Positions 24,879 to 36,300 of a stretch of 64,000 bases of DNA are shown here, piece by piece. Numbering within the stretch: the first letter of the stretch is position 1; each line of letters opens with the position of its first letter. The notes below the pieces were generated by a model, which was given only the letters and a program-made list of their open reading frames with translations, was not told the DNA's origin and ran no database searches. The stretch is from assembly GCF_016741855.1 (NCBI RefSeq), contig NZ_JAERRH010000009.1, positions 124,001 through 188,000 on the forward strand, given 5' to 3'. The stretch comes from Streptomyces musisoli. GTDB lineage: Bacteria > Actinomycetota > Actinomycetes > Streptomycetales > Streptomycetaceae. The position numbers and the translations under genes were made by a program.

Positions 24879-26606
24879 TCAGGCCGGTCGTGCCATCGCC
24901 TTGACGAAGGCGCGTTCGACGTCGGCCGCGGACAGGACGCCGTAGATCTCGCCGGTCTCCTCGACGACGAGGTATTCGGTGGCCGGGGTGGCGCGCAGGA
25001 CGTCGAGGAGTTCTTCTCCGGCCAGTTCGGCGGAGACCCGCATGCCGTCGGTGAGGTCCTGGGCCAGGCCGCTGACGGCGACCCAGGGGCGGCGGTGCTC
25101 GGGTACGCCGACGATGGCGGCCTCGCGGACGAGTGAGAGGGGGTGTCCGTCGGCGTCGACCACGACCAGGGCGCGGGCTCCGGCGGCGTTGGCGCGGCGC
25201 AGGGCCTCGGAGAGGGGGGTGTCGTTCTCGACGGGGACGGCTCGCCGGGTGAGGGCGCGGGCGCGCAGTTCGGGGAGGTGTTCGCGCAGTCGGGCCATGC
25301 GCAGGCTGTTGCCGGCGCCGGTCCAGATGATCGCGGCGAGGATGGCGGCGAGCAGGGCGTCGGTGACGGTGTCCATGCCGCCTCTGTCCTCGCTGCCGCC
25401 GCCGAGGGCGCCGGAGGAGTTGAGCAGGGGCAGGCCGATGAGGACGGAGATGGCGAGGGCGCGGCCGACCCAGGCGGCGGCGACGGTGCCGCTCATCGGT
25501 TTGCCGGTGATCTTCCAGACGACGGCGCGGAGCATGCGGCCGCCGTCGAGGGGGAGGCCGGGGAGGAGGTTGAAGATCGCCACGATGAGGTTGGAGACCA
25601 TCAGGCCGGCGAGCAGGACGCCCGGTACGGTGCCGGGTTCGACGGGTTTCATGGCGAGGTAGAACAGGCCGGCCAGGACGAGGGAGAGCAGGGGGCCGAC
25701 GAAGGCCAGGACGAACTCGCGGCCGGGGGATTCGGCCTCTTTCTCGATCTCCGAGACGCCGCCGAAGAACTGCAGCTGGATGCGGCGGACGGGGAGTTTG
25801 AAACGTATGGCGGCGACCGTGTGGGCCAGTTCGTGGATCAGGACGGAGGCGTAGAAGGCGACGGCGAAGAAGAGGGAGACCAGGTAGCGGGCGGCGCCCA
25901 GCTCGGGCAGCACGCGGTCGAGCTGTCCGCCGAAGACCCACGTGATGAGGGCGGCGACGAGGAACCAGCTCGGGGCGACGTAGACGGGTACGCCGAAGGG
26001 GCGGCCCATGAGGATGCCGCCGCCGGGTTCCTTGGGGCGCGGCTCGGGCGGCCGGCCTTTGGCGATCCCGGTGTGCGCGAGGGACCGGTGGTCGTGGGCG
26101 GCGCCGGGGGCCCGGTGATCGCCCGTGGGGCCGGGGGACCCGTGGTCGCCGGTGGCGCCGGGGGCCCGGTGGTCGCCGGTGGCGCCGGGGGCCCGGTGGT
26201 CGCCCGTGGGTCGGTGGCCTTCGGCGGTACCGGGGGCCCGGTGGTCGGGCTCCGCGGGGGCCGGGGCGGGGGGTGTCGTGTCGCCGGCCGGTGTACGGGG
26301 CGGGGTCTTCGTGTCCGGTTCCCTGTCCTCGGCCTCGGCCTCAGTCTCGGGCTCGGCCTCAGTGTCGGGCTCGGCCTCAGTGTCGGGCTCGGCCTCGGGC
26401 TCGGGCTGGGTCCTGTCCTCGGTCTCGTTCTGCGCCCTGCTCTGCTCCCGGGGTGCGGGAGGGACGGGCTGCCGGGGCGTCGTGGGTTCGGGCTCGGGGC
26501 CGGAGCGGTCGGTGGGTCCGGTCGCCGGGGCCGTAGGGTCCGCGGGGTGCTCGGCCGGCTCGTCGTTGCCGGACCGCGGCTGCCCGCTCCCGCCGCTCGC
26601 GTCCAC
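24879..26606 (-). CDS. Site-2-protease-type M50 metalloprotease with CBS pair
   Basis: A 575-residue membrane protease. The first 175 residues are a disordered Pro/Glu/Asp region with two repeat blocks. The M50 core then shows HELAH (LIHELAHTVAAIRF) with zinc ligands and LDGGRML (LPLDGGRMLRAVVW) carrying the third ligand Asp, amid about six hydrophobic segments. Two CBS domains end the protein (RRAVPVENDTPLSEAL; LVVEETGEIYGVLSAADVERAFV). It probably cleaves membrane-bound regulators; CBS domains may bind adenine nucleotides. The GTG at 26606 has GAGGGG upstream, and the divergent nuclease gene starts 179 bp away. Confidence 0.9.
   Translation of the reverse strand: MDASGGSGQPRSGNDEPAEHPADPTAPATGPTDRSGPEPEPTTPRQPVPPAPREQSRAQNETEDRTQPEPEAEPDTEAEPDTEAEPETEAEAEDREPDTKTPPRTPAGDTTPPAPAPAEPDHRAPGTAEGHRPTGDHRAPGATGDHRAPGATGDHGSPGPTGDHRAPGAAHDHRSLAHTGIAKGRPPEPRPKEPGGGILMGRPFGVPVYVAPSWFLVAALITWVFGGQLDRVLPELGAARYLVSLFFAVAFYASVLIHELAHTVAAIRFKLPVRRIQLQFFGGVSEIEKEAESPGREFVLAFVGPLLSLVLAGLFYLAMKPVEPGTVPGVLLAGLMVSNLIVAIFNLLPGLPLDGGRMLRAVVWKITGKPMSGTVAAAWVGRALAISVLIGLPLLNSSGALGGGSEDRGGMDTVTDALLAAILAAIIWTGAGNSLRMARLREHLPELRARALTRRAVPVENDTPLSEALRRANAAGARALVVVDADGHPLSLVREAAIVGVPEHRRPWVAVSGLAQDLTDGMRVSAELAGEELLDVLRATPATEYLVVEETGEIYGVLSAADVERAFVKAMARPA
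26088..26245. repeat. 27-bp tandem repeats coding a 9-residue unit
   Basis: Within the M50 protease gene, four or five copies of a 27-bp unit encode APGATGDHR and variants (SPGPTGDHR, APGAAHDHR). Copies are near-identical at the DNA level, suggesting recent expansion or contraction by slippage. The reading frame is preserved. Confidence 0.8.
26334..26403. repeat. 18-bp tandem repeats coding Glu-Ala-Glu-Pro-Asp-Thr
   Basis: In the same N-terminal region of the M50 protease, about four copies of an 18-bp unit (plus-strand word TCAGTGTCGGGCTCGGCC) encode an acidic EAEPDT repeat. The frame is kept. Confidence 0.8.
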
Positions 26607-26785
26607 GGTGTCCCCTCGTTCGAAGCGTCCTTCCGCACCTGCCGGACGGAAGGGTCTCTGGTCGATGGTATGCGGCCGTGGTGGCACGTTCCGCCCCGGC
26701 ACCCCCTGGGTTTGCCCCGATGACGCACGGGTGACGCGGGCGGCGACTGGGTCACTGTCAGTGCTGGGCCGTAAGGTCTGTGGGC

Positions 26786-27946
<1,161 letters not shown>

Positions 27947-27999
27947 GGCGGTGGTCCGGCGCAGGGCAGAATGGGGCCGGACTAGCGAAGGAGTGTCAC

Positions 28000-28671
28000 G
28001 TGGCCATCCGCGTCCTACTGGTCGACGACCAGCCCCTGCTGCGTACGGGTTTCCGGATGATCCTGGAGGCCGAGCAGGACCTCGCGGTCGTGGGCGAGGC
28101 CGGTGACGGCCTTCAGGCCCTCGATCAGGTACGAGCGCTTCAGCCGGATGTCGTGCTCATGGACATCCGGATGCCGCGGATGGACGGTGTGGAGGCCACC
28201 CGGCAGATCACCGGGCCCGGGCGGGACGGTCCGGCCAAGGTGCTGGTGCTGACCACGTTCGACCTGGACGAGTACGTGGTGGAGGCGCTGCGCGCCGGGG
28301 CCAGCGGTTTTCTGCTCAAGGACGCGCCCGCCAACGAGCTGGTGCAGGCGATCCGGGTGGTGGCGGCCGGTGAGGCCATGCTGGCGCCGAGCATCACGCG
28401 GCGGCTGCTGGACAAGTACGCCACGCATCTGCCGTCGGGTGAGGAGCCGGTGCCGGACACCCTGCACACCCTCACCGACCGTGAGGTGGAGGTGCTGAAG
28501 CTGGTGGCGCGGGGACTGTCCAACGCGGAGATCGCGGCCGATCTGTTCGTGAGTGAGACGACGGTGAAGACGCATGTGGGGCATGTGCTGACCAAGCTGG
28601 GGCTCAGGGACCGGGTGCAGGCGGCCGTGTACGCGTACGAGAGCGGTCTGGTGCGTCCCGGCGCGCAGTAG
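28000..28671 (+). CDS. NarL/LuxR-family response regulator
   Basis: A 223-residue two-component regulator. The receiver domain has the acidic pair VDDQ, the phospho-acceptor Asp in DVVLMDIRMPRMDG (about residue 54), the Thr of LTTFD and the Lys of LLKDAP. The C-terminal LuxR HTH is LTDREVEVLKLVARGLSNAEIAADLFVSETTVKTHVGHVLTKLGLRDR. GTG start with GGAG upstream. No histidine kinase gene is adjacent, so it is an orphan in this window. Confidence 0.95.
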   Translation: MAIRVLLVDDQPLLRTGFRMILEAEQDLAVVGEAGDGLQALDQVRALQPDVVLMDIRMPRMDGVEATRQITGPGRDGPAKVLVLTTFDLDEYVVEALRAGASGFLLKDAPANELVQAIRVVAAGEAMLAPSITRRLLDKYATHLPSGEEPVPDTLHTLTDREVEVLKLVARGLSNAEIAADLFVSETTVKTHVGHVLTKLGLRDRVQAAVYAYESGLVRPGAQ

Positions 28672-28700
28672 CCGGCAGGGCGGGGCGGGTCCGTACGACG

Positions 28701-28741
28701 GCGAAGGGCGCCCTTCCCCCGAGGGGGGAGGGCGCCCTTGC
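28701..28741. terminator. Bidirectional terminator between response regulator and binding protein
   Basis: Inverted AAGGGCGCCCTT-type arms flank a C-run/G-run (CCCCC...GGGGG) so the whole segment can fold into one long stem. It lies between convergent stop codons at 28671 and 28752. Confidence 0.8.
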
Positions 28742-28751
28742 CGTGTCGGCG

Positions 28752-30332
28752 TCAGCTCTTGCTGAGTTCCCAGAACCGGAACACCGTGGAGGCGTCCAGG
28801 CAGTACTCCAGGCCGTACACGCCGTCACGGACGACCGCGTACTGCTTGGCCTGCCAGACCGGCAGGACGGGCAGTTCGTCGGCGACGATGTCCTGAAGCT
28901 TGCCGAACTCCTTGTCGGTCGCGGCGCGGTCGCTCTGTGCGGCGGTGCCGGGGATGAGGGTTCCGGTGATGTCGCGGTTGCTGTAGTTGTTGTCCAGCAC
29001 GTTGCCCTTGCCGAAGAAGGGGGCCGTGAAGTTGTCGGCGTCCGGGTAGTCGGGCACCCAGCCCTTCACGTAGACGCCGTACTTGCCGGCGGCGATGTCC
29101 TTCTCGTACTGGTCGAAGGCGATGGACTTGACGTCGGCGTCGAACAGGCCGCTGGCGTTGAGCTGGCCGGCGATGGCCTTCAGTTCCTCGTCGGTGGCGG
29201 GGCCGTAGCGGGACGGCGTGGACCACAGGGTGAGCTTGACCTTGGCGGTGATGCCGTCGGCGTGGAGTGCGGCGGCGGCCTTGGTCTTGGAGGGGCGGGC
29301 GCCGTAGGTGTCGAAGAAGGCGGTGTTGTGGCCCGCGATGCCCGCCGGGATGATCGAGTACAGCGGGGTGGCGGTGCCCTCGTAGACGTCCTTGATGAGG
29401 GCGTCGCGGTCGATGAGGTAGGCGAGGGCCTTGCGGACGCCGAGCTTGCCGGCGACCGGGTCCTTCATGTTGAAGACCAGGTGCTGGACCTCGGCGCTGC
29501 TGCCCTCGATGACGTCGACGCCCTTGCTGTCGTCCTGCTGGTCGAGCTGGGCGACGTCGGAGGCGGTCAGGCCGCGGTAGGCGATGTCGATGTCGCCGTC
29601 GAGGAGCGCCTGCTTCAGGGCGGTGCGGTCGCCGTGGAAGAACTTCAGGGTGACGCCGTTGTTCTTGGTCTTGGCGGTGCCCTGGTAGTTGCCGTTGACG
29701 GAGAAGACCGCCTGGTCCTTGTCGAAGGAGTCCAGCTGGTAGGGGCCCGAGCCGACGGCCTTGTGGTCGGTGCGCAGGCCGTTCGCGTCGTACTGGGCGT
29801 GGTCCACGATGGAGCCGGCGCCGGAGGCGATCTTGCTGGGGAAGGTGGCGTCGGGCACCTTCAGGTGGAAGACGGCCGTCTTCTCGTCCGGTGTCTCGAC
29901 CTTGTCGAGCATCGGGAACATGATCGCTGGACCGGCGGGGTCGTCGATCTTCAGCATGCGGTCGAAGGAGAACTTCACGTCCTCGGAGGTGAGGGCGTCA
30001 CCGTTGCTGAACTTCAACCCGTCCTTCAGCACGCACTTGTAGACCATGGCCCGGGTGTCGGTGAAGCCGCACTGCTTCGCCAGTTCGGGCTGGGGTTCGG
30101 TCGCGCCCTTGGGGAAGCTGAGCAGTGACTGGAAGACGTTGTTGAACAACAGCCAGGAGCCGGGGTCGTAGCCGGATGCGGGGTCCGTGGCGAGGACGTC
30201 GTCGGACATCCCCATCACCACGGAGGAGCCGGTGCCCCCGGAGTCACCGGTCTCGGATCCGCAGCCGGTCAGCAGGCCGGAGGCCAGTCCCGCCACGATG
30301 GGCAGGACTGGCCACTGGTTGCGCATGTTCAC
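28752..30332 (-). CDS. Oligopeptide ABC transporter substrate-binding lipoprotein (copy 1)
   Basis: A 526-residue SBP family 5 protein. The N-terminus RNQWPVLPIVAGLASGLLTGCGSE is a lipoprotein signal with lipobox LTGC. The body has the family-5 lines ASGYDPGSWLLFNNVFQSLL, YKCVLKDGLKFSNGDALTSEDVKFSFDRML and GSGPYQLDSFDKDQ. The GTG at 30332 has AAGG at good distance; an ATG two codons later is the alternative. It binds peptides or similar solutes outside the membrane. No permease or ATPase genes are adjacent. It is paralogous to the next gene. Confidence 0.93.
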   Translation of the reverse strand: MNMRNQWPVLPIVAGLASGLLTGCGSETGDSGGTGSSVVMGMSDDVLATDPASGYDPGSWLLFNNVFQSLLSFPKGATEPQPELAKQCGFTDTRAMVYKCVLKDGLKFSNGDALTSEDVKFSFDRMLKIDDPAGPAIMFPMLDKVETPDEKTAVFHLKVPDATFPSKIASGAGSIVDHAQYDANGLRTDHKAVGSGPYQLDSFDKDQAVFSVNGNYQGTAKTKNNGVTLKFFHGDRTALKQALLDGDIDIAYRGLTASDVAQLDQQDDSKGVDVIEGSSAEVQHLVFNMKDPVAGKLGVRKALAYLIDRDALIKDVYEGTATPLYSIIPAGIAGHNTAFFDTYGARPSKTKAAAALHADGITAKVKLTLWSTPSRYGPATDEELKAIAGQLNASGLFDADVKSIAFDQYEKDIAAGKYGVYVKGWVPDYPDADNFTAPFFGKGNVLDNNYSNRDITGTLIPGTAAQSDRAATDKEFGKLQDIVADELPVLPVWQAKQYAVVRDGVYGLEYCLDASTVFRFWELSKS

Positions 30333-30388
30333 TTGCAGTGCCTTGTCGTCGGTTCGTCAGCCCGGGTCAACCGTCCCTGGTCCCGGGC

Positions 30389-30417
30389 CCCGGGGCCGTG
30401 CTGTGCTCGGCCCCGGG
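30389..30417 (-). terminator. Terminator between the two binding-protein genes
   Basis: CCCGGGGCCG/CGGCCCCGGG is a perfect 10-bp repeat with a 9-nt loop, 12 bp past the stop of copy 2. The two genes may therefore be transcribed separately or with partial readthrough. Confidence 0.75.
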
Positions 30418-30429
30418 TGAGGAGAGCCG

Positions 30430-32034
30430 TCAGCCGCTCACACCGCGGCCGAGCTCCCACAGCTGGAGCGTCGAGGAGGAGTTGAGGGCGTAGGCCACGC
30501 CCGTGATGTCGTCCCGTGCGGCGACGTACTGCTTGCCCTGCCACAGCGGGAGGACGGGGACGTCCTCGGCGACGGTGTCCTGGATCTCGGTCAGGCTCTT
30601 GGAGGCGCTGAGCCGGTCCGCCTCGCGGCGGGACTGCGGGATCAGCGTGTGCTGGATGGTGCTGTTGTCGTACGGCGAGCCGAGGAAGTTGTTCTTGTCG
30701 AGGAAGGGCGCGATGAAGTTGTCGGCGTCCGGGAAGTCGGGGAACCAGCCCATTCCGTAGACGTCGTACTGGCCCTTCTGCTCGGTGGGCCGGAACGTCT
30801 TCCAGGGGTGGCCCTCGATGGAGGCGTCGAACAGGCCGCTGTCGTTGAGCTGCTTCTGCAGGATCTCGAACTCCTGCTTGGTGGCCGAGCCGTAGTGGTC
30901 GGTGGTGTAGTGCAGGGTCAGCTTCACCGGGGTGGTGATGCCGGCCTTGTCGAGCAGGGACTTGGCCTTCGCGACGCTGGGGTTGCCGTACTTGTTGAAG
31001 AACGAGTTGGAGTGGCCGGTGATGGTGGCCGGGACCAGCGAGTACAGCGGCTCGGCCTCGGTGCCGTAGACCTTGGAGACCACTTCGCCGCGGTTGATGA
31101 GCTGGGCCATGGCCTGGCGCACGGCCTTGGACTTGACGGTGGGCGCGTCGGTGTTGAAGGCCAGGTAGCGGATCTCCAGGCCCGGCATGTCGACCAGGTC
31201 GACCTTGTCGCCGCTGCCGGCGTCCAGCTTCTGGATCTGGGCGGGCGACATGGTGCGGGTCATGACGTCGATGTCGCCCTTGTCGATGGCGTTGCCCATG
31301 GCGTCGGCGTCGGCGAAGGCGCGCAGCTCGACCTTGTCGTTGTTCACCGTCACGCTGCCCTTGTAGGAAGGGTTCTTGGTGAAGGTGGCGCTGACGATGG
31401 CGTCGTTCTCGACGTCGGCCTTGAAGGTGTAGGGGCCGGATCCGTCGACGTCGAAGCCGTCGCGGAGCTTGTCCTTCGCGTAGTCCTCGGGGTTGACGAT
31501 GCCCGCGACCGGAGTGGACAGCTTGTAGGGGAAGGTGGCGTCGGCCGTCTTCAGGTGGAAGACGACCTCGCGGTCGCCCTGCGTCTCGATGGTGTCGATG
31601 GTGTTCAGCAGGGCGGAGACACCGCTGTCCGCGTTGATGCGCAGGGCCCGCTCGATGGAGTACTTGACGTCCGCGGCGGTCACCGGGTCGCCGCTCGCGA
31701 AGGTCAGGCCCTCGCGGAGCTTGCAGGCGTAGCGCTCGCTGCCGCTGTCGGTGAAGGAGCAGCTCTCGGCGGCGTCCGGGACGGGCTCGCCCTCACCCTT
31801 GGGCTGCGCCATCAGGGTCTGCACGGACTGGCGCAGGATGTTCCAGGTGCCGACGTCGTAGGCGTAGGCCGGGTCGAGGGGCGCGGGGACGTCCGTGGTG
31901 GCCGTGAACTGGTCCGTCGTACCGACGACGATGGCGTCACCGCTCTTGCTCCCGCTGTCGGATCCGCCGCATGCGGCGAGAACCGGGGTGAGCAGGCCGG
32001 CCACCGCCGGCAGCACCAAAGTCTTGCGGTTCAT
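30430..32034 (-). CDS. Oligopeptide ABC transporter substrate-binding lipoprotein (copy 2)
   Basis: A 534-residue SBP family 5 lipoprotein, signal RKTLVLPAVAGLLTPVLAACGGS with lipobox LAAC. It shares with copy 1 the lines YACKLREGLTFASGDPVTAADVKYSIERAL, GSGPYTFKADVENDA, DFPDADNFIAPF and VLPLWQGKQY, and the same overall length, so the pair is a tandem duplication that has since diverged. Again no permease is nearby. GGAG lies upstream of the ATG. Confidence 0.93.
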   Translation of the reverse strand: MNRKTLVLPAVAGLLTPVLAACGGSDSGSKSGDAIVVGTTDQFTATTDVPAPLDPAYAYDVGTWNILRQSVQTLMAQPKGEGEPVPDAAESCSFTDSGSERYACKLREGLTFASGDPVTAADVKYSIERALRINADSGVSALLNTIDTIETQGDREVVFHLKTADATFPYKLSTPVAGIVNPEDYAKDKLRDGFDVDGSGPYTFKADVENDAIVSATFTKNPSYKGSVTVNNDKVELRAFADADAMGNAIDKGDIDVMTRTMSPAQIQKLDAGSGDKVDLVDMPGLEIRYLAFNTDAPTVKSKAVRQAMAQLINRGEVVSKVYGTEAEPLYSLVPATITGHSNSFFNKYGNPSVAKAKSLLDKAGITTPVKLTLHYTTDHYGSATKQEFEILQKQLNDSGLFDASIEGHPWKTFRPTEQKGQYDVYGMGWFPDFPDADNFIAPFLDKNNFLGSPYDNSTIQHTLIPQSRREADRLSASKSLTEIQDTVAEDVPVLPLWQGKQYVAARDDITGVAYALNSSSTLQLWELGRGVSG

Positions 32035-32492
32035 GCGGGAGTTTCTCCAGAGCTGTTCGGGTCCCTGTATCCGGCATGCATGGGTGGTGCGGCGGACCGT
32101 GGGGGTTCTCGGCGATGTTCTCGCGATGAGATTAGTCCGCGCCTGCAGGGGGGCTCACAGCCGCGTGAGTTGACCCCCCATCACGCAGTGGAACCGGTCG
32201 CGGACACACCGAAAACCCGACAGCGGCAGGATTCGTGCAGCATCCCCCCAATCGGGACACAAGGTCCCGCCGAAACTCCTCGTTCGGGGGCGTTCAGCAC
32301 ACTTGGCCAACGTTGTCGAGGCCCGCCCGCGTGGGGAACCTCACAGTTCCAACTGTGTGGCCGGTCAGCGGAATTCGGCCCCGGGTGCACGGTGAATTCC
32401 ACTGGGGTGCACTTCCCCGTAAATACGTCCGGCGTGATCGGTGCACATTGCACTCGATCATGCTGTTCGGCGGGGATACCGCCTGTGACGGG
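32035..32492. other. Intergenic region upstream of binding protein copy 2
   Basis: This 458-bp gap lies between the copy 2 start and the HAD stop and should hold the copy 2 promoter, read leftward. Three GTGCAC words occur at about 32391, 32405 and 32440, the first two flanking a GAATTC-containing spacer. Their role is unknown. I see no small gene that I can support. Confidence 0.5.
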
Positions 32493-33194
32493 CTAGCGCA
32501 GTTGCGTCATCATGTCCCGGAGGAATGCCAGGTCGACCTGTTCCAGGGAGGAGACGACGGTGCGCCCCGCGGCCGGCCCGATGGATGCGACGGAGGGGAC
32601 GGCGACGACGCGGCAGCCCGCCGCCTCGGCGGCGGCGACGCCGGTGGCGGTGTCCTCGACCACGGCGCATCTGGCCGGATCGGCGCCGAGCCCGGCGGCG
32701 GCGAGCAGATAGGGGTCCGGGAAGGGCTTGGTGCGGGAGACCTCGTCGCCGGCGATGGAGAGGGCGAAGTGGTGGGGGCCCAGCACGGTCAGTACGCGGT
32801 CGATGATGCGCCGGTGGGAGGCGGAGACCAGGGCGGTCGGGATCTCGTACTCGTACAGCTCGGCGAGAAGGCGGGCGGCGCCCGGCATCAGCGGCAGGCT
32901 CCGGCCGATCCGGTCCTCGAAGCCCTCGTTGAGCAGCACGCTGAGTTCGGCGAGGGTGATGTCGGCGCCGGTGGCCTCGATGAGGAAGCCGGCGCTGCGG
33001 GTCATGGGACCGCCGACCACGACATGGCGCCAGGTGTCGTCCAGGGTGTGCCCGAGGGAGGCGAAGACCTCCACCTCGACGTCCCACCAGAACCCTTCGG
33101 TGTCCACCAGGGTGCCGTCCATGTCGAGGAGCACCGCTTGCAGGGCGGAGCCTTCGGCCGTGCGGGTTCCTAGCGCGGGGACCGTACTGGTCAT
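32493..33194 (-). CDS. HAD-superfamily phosphatase (beta-phosphoglucomutase-like)
   Basis: A 233-residue HAD subfamily IA hydrolase. Motif I is LLDMDGTLVDTEGFWWDVE, the Ser/Thr of motif II is in PTALVSASHRR, Lys lies in SRTKPFPDPYLLAA and motif IV is VVEDTATGVAAAEAAG. This pattern fits sugar-phosphate phosphatases or phosphoglucomutases; the substrate cannot be told. It lies after metH on the same strand but behind a strong hairpin, so it probably has its own promoter. Confidence 0.92.
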   Translation of the reverse strand: MTSTVPALGTRTAEGSALQAVLLDMDGTLVDTEGFWWDVEVEVFASLGHTLDDTWRHVVVGGPMTRSAGFLIEATGADITLAELSVLLNEGFEDRIGRSLPLMPGAARLLAELYEYEIPTALVSASHRRIIDRVLTVLGPHHFALSIAGDEVSRTKPFPDPYLLAAAGLGADPARCAVVEDTATGVAAAEAAGCRVVAVPSVASIGPAAGRTVVSSLEQVDLAFLRDMMTQLR

Positions 33195-33220
33195 CCGGGC
33201 GCACCTCCTCGAGGGACGAC

Positions 33221-33251
33221 CAGGCCGGTTCCCGGGCTGGGAACCGGCCTG
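33221..33251 (-). terminator. Terminator after metH
   Basis: A perfect 13-bp inverted repeat (CAGGCCGGTTCCC / GGGAACCGGCCTG) with a 5-nt loop lies about 55 bp past the metH stop and just before the HAD gene. Confidence 0.88.
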
Positions 33252-33306
33252 CAGTGGACCGACCAGTGTACGTCTTATCCGATCAGTGTGCTGGGTGAGA
33301 CACGCG

Positions 33307-36300
33307 TCACCGTGCGTTGAAGTACTTCGCCTCGGGGTGGTGGATCACGATCGCGTCCGTGGACTGTTCGGGGTGGAGCTGGAACTCCTCGGACAGGTGG
33401 ACCCCGATCCGCTCGGGCTGGAGCAGGTCGGCGATCTTGGCGCGGTCCTCCAGGTCGGGGCAGGCGCCGTAGCCGAGGGAGAAGCGGGCGCCGCGGTACT
33501 TCAGGGCGAACATGTCCTCGATGTCGGCGGGGTCCTCGCCGGCGAAGCCGAGTTCCGCGCGGACCCGGGCGTGCCAGTACTCGGCCAGTGCCTCTGCCAG
33601 CTGTACCGACAGGCCGTGCAGTTCGAGGTAGTCGCGGTAGGCGTTGGCCTCGAACAGTTTGGCGGTCTCCTCGCCGATGCGGGAGCCGACGGTGACGACC
33701 TGGAAGCCGACCACGTCCGTCTCGCCCGACTCCTCCGGGCGGAAGAAGTCGGCGAGGCACAGGCGCCGGCCGCGGCGCTGGCGCGGGAAGGTGAAGCGGG
33801 TGCGCTCGTTGCCCCGCTCGTCCAGGATGATGAGGTCGTCGTCCTTGGACACGCACGGGAAGTAGCCGTAGACGACGGCCGCCTCCAGCAGGTTCTCGGT
33901 CTGGAGCCGGTCGAGCAGGCCGCGCAGCCGGGGCCGGCCCTCGCTCTCCACGAGTTCCTCGTAGGTGGGTCCCTCGCCGGTGCGGGCCTGCTTCAGTCCC
34001 CACTGGCCCTTGAACAGCGCGCCCTCGTCCAGCCAGCTCGCGTACTCCTTGAGCTGGATCCCCTTGATCACCCGGGTCTCCCAGAAGGGCGGGGCGGGCA
34101 CGGGGTTGTCGGTGGCGACGTCGGAGCGGACGTGGCCTTCCTGCGGGCGTTCGTCGGCTTCCGGGGCGGCGGTGGCGCGGACCCGGCGCTGGCGCAGCTC
34201 GGGCAGTTTGGCGCCCGGCACGCCCCGCTTGACGCCGATGAGGGCGTCCATCAGGCGCAGGCCCTCGAAGGCGTCCCGGGCGTAGCGGACCTCGCCCTCG
34301 TAGATCTCGTGCAGGTCCTGCTCGACGTAGGCGCGGGTGAGGGCGGCGCCGCCGAGGATGACGGGGAAGCGGACGGCCAGGCCGCGCTGGTTCAGCTCCT
34401 CCAGGTTCTCCTTCATGATGACCGTGGACTTCACCAGGAGCCCGGACATGCCGATGACGTCGGCCCGGTGTTCCTCGGCGGCCTCCAGGATCGCCGAGAC
34501 CGGCTGCTTGATGCCCAGGTTGACGACGTTGTAGCCGTTGTTGGACAGGATGATGTCGACGAGGTTCTTGCCGATGTCGTGCACGTCCCCGCGCACGGTC
34601 GCCAGCACGATGGTGCCCTTGCCCTCGGCGTCCGACTTCTCCATGTGCGGTTCGAGGTAGGCGACCGCGGCCTTCATCACCTCGGCGGACTGGAGCACGA
34701 ACGGCAGCTGCATCTGCCCGGACCCGAACAGCTCGCCGACGACCTTCATGCCGTCCAGCAGGGTTTCGTTGACGATGTCGAGCGCCGGCCGGTCGGTGAG
34801 GGCGGCGTCCAGGTCGGCCTCCAGGCCGTTGCGCTCGCCGTCGATGATCCGCCGCTTCAGCCGCTCCTCCAGCGGCAGCGCCGCCAGTTCCTCCGCCTTG
34901 CCGGCCTTCAGCGACTTCGCCGTGGCGCCCTCGAAGAGTTCCATCAGCTTCTGGAGGGGGTCGTATCCCTCGGACCGCCGGTCGTAGATCAGGTCCAGTG
35001 CGGTCTGCACCTGCTCCTCGTCGAAGCGGGCGATCGGCAGGATCTTCGAGGCGTGCACGATCGCCGAGTCCAGGCCCGCCTTGACGCATTCGTCCAGGAA
35101 GACGGAGTTCAGCAGGATCCGGGCGGCGGGGTTCAGGCCGAAGGAGATGTTCGACAGGCCCAGGGTGGTCTGTACCGCCGGGTGGCGCCTCTTCAGCTCG
35201 CGGATCGCCTCGATGGTGGCGATGCCGTCGCCGCGGGACTCCTCCTGACCGGTGCAGATGGTGAAGGTCAGGGTGTCGATGAGGATGTCCTCCTCGCGGA
35301 TGCCCCAGTTCCCGGTCAGGTCGTCGATCAGCCGTTCGGCGATCTCGACCTTCTTCTCCGGGGTGCGGGCCTGGCCGACCTCGTCGATCGTGAGCGCGAT
35401 CAGTGCGGCACCGTGCTCGCGGGCGAGCCGGGTGACCTTGGCGAAGCGGGAGTCGGGGCCGTCGCCGTCCTCGTAGTTCACCGAGTTGATCACCGCGCGG
35501 CCGCCCAGCTTCTCCAGGCCGGCCTGGATGACGTCGACCTCGGTGGAGTCCAGCACGATCGGCAGGGTGGAGGCGGTGGCGAACCGTCCGGCCAGTTCCT
35601 CCATGTCGGCCACGCCGTCGCGGCCGACGTAGTCCACGCACAGGTCGAGCATGTGCGCGCCCTCGCGGATCTGCTCCCGGGCCATCTCCACGCAGTCGTC
35701 CCAGCGGGCCTCCAGCATGGCCTCGCGGAACTTCTTGGAGCCGTTGGCGTTGGTGCGCTCGCCGATGGCCAGGTAGGAGGTGTCCTGCCGGAACGGGACC
35801 GACTGGTAGAGGGAGGCGGCGCCGGGCTCGGGGCGCGGCTGCCGCGGGGACGGGGTCAGGTTCCGGACGCGTTCGACGACCTGGCGCAGGTGTTCGGGGG
35901 TGGTGCCGCAGCAGCCGCCGACGAGGGAGAGGCCGTACTCGCGGACGAAGGTCTCCTGCGCGTCGGCCAGCTCCGGTGCGGTCAGCGGGTAGTGCGCGCC
36001 GTCCTTGCCGAGGACGGGCAGGCCCGCGTTGGGCATGCAGGCCAGGGGGATGCGTGCGGTGCGGGCGAGGTAGCGCAGGTGCTCGCTCATCTCGGCCGGG
36101 CCGGTGGCGCAGTTCAGGCCGATCATGTCGATGCCCAGCGGCTCCAGCGCGGTCAGGGCCGCGCCGATCTCGGAGCCGAGCAGCATGGTGCCGGTGGTCT
36201 CGACGGTCACGGACACGATGACCGGCAGGTCCAGGCCGAGGGCCTCCAGGCCGCGCCGGGCGCCGAGGACGGCGGCCTTGGTCTGCAGGAGGTCCTGGGT

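Noticed and set aside
32035..32492. Cobalamin or SAM riboswitch or small RNA upstream of binding protein copy 2
   Set aside because: Only repeated GTGCAC words are visible; no conserved riboswitch core was found.
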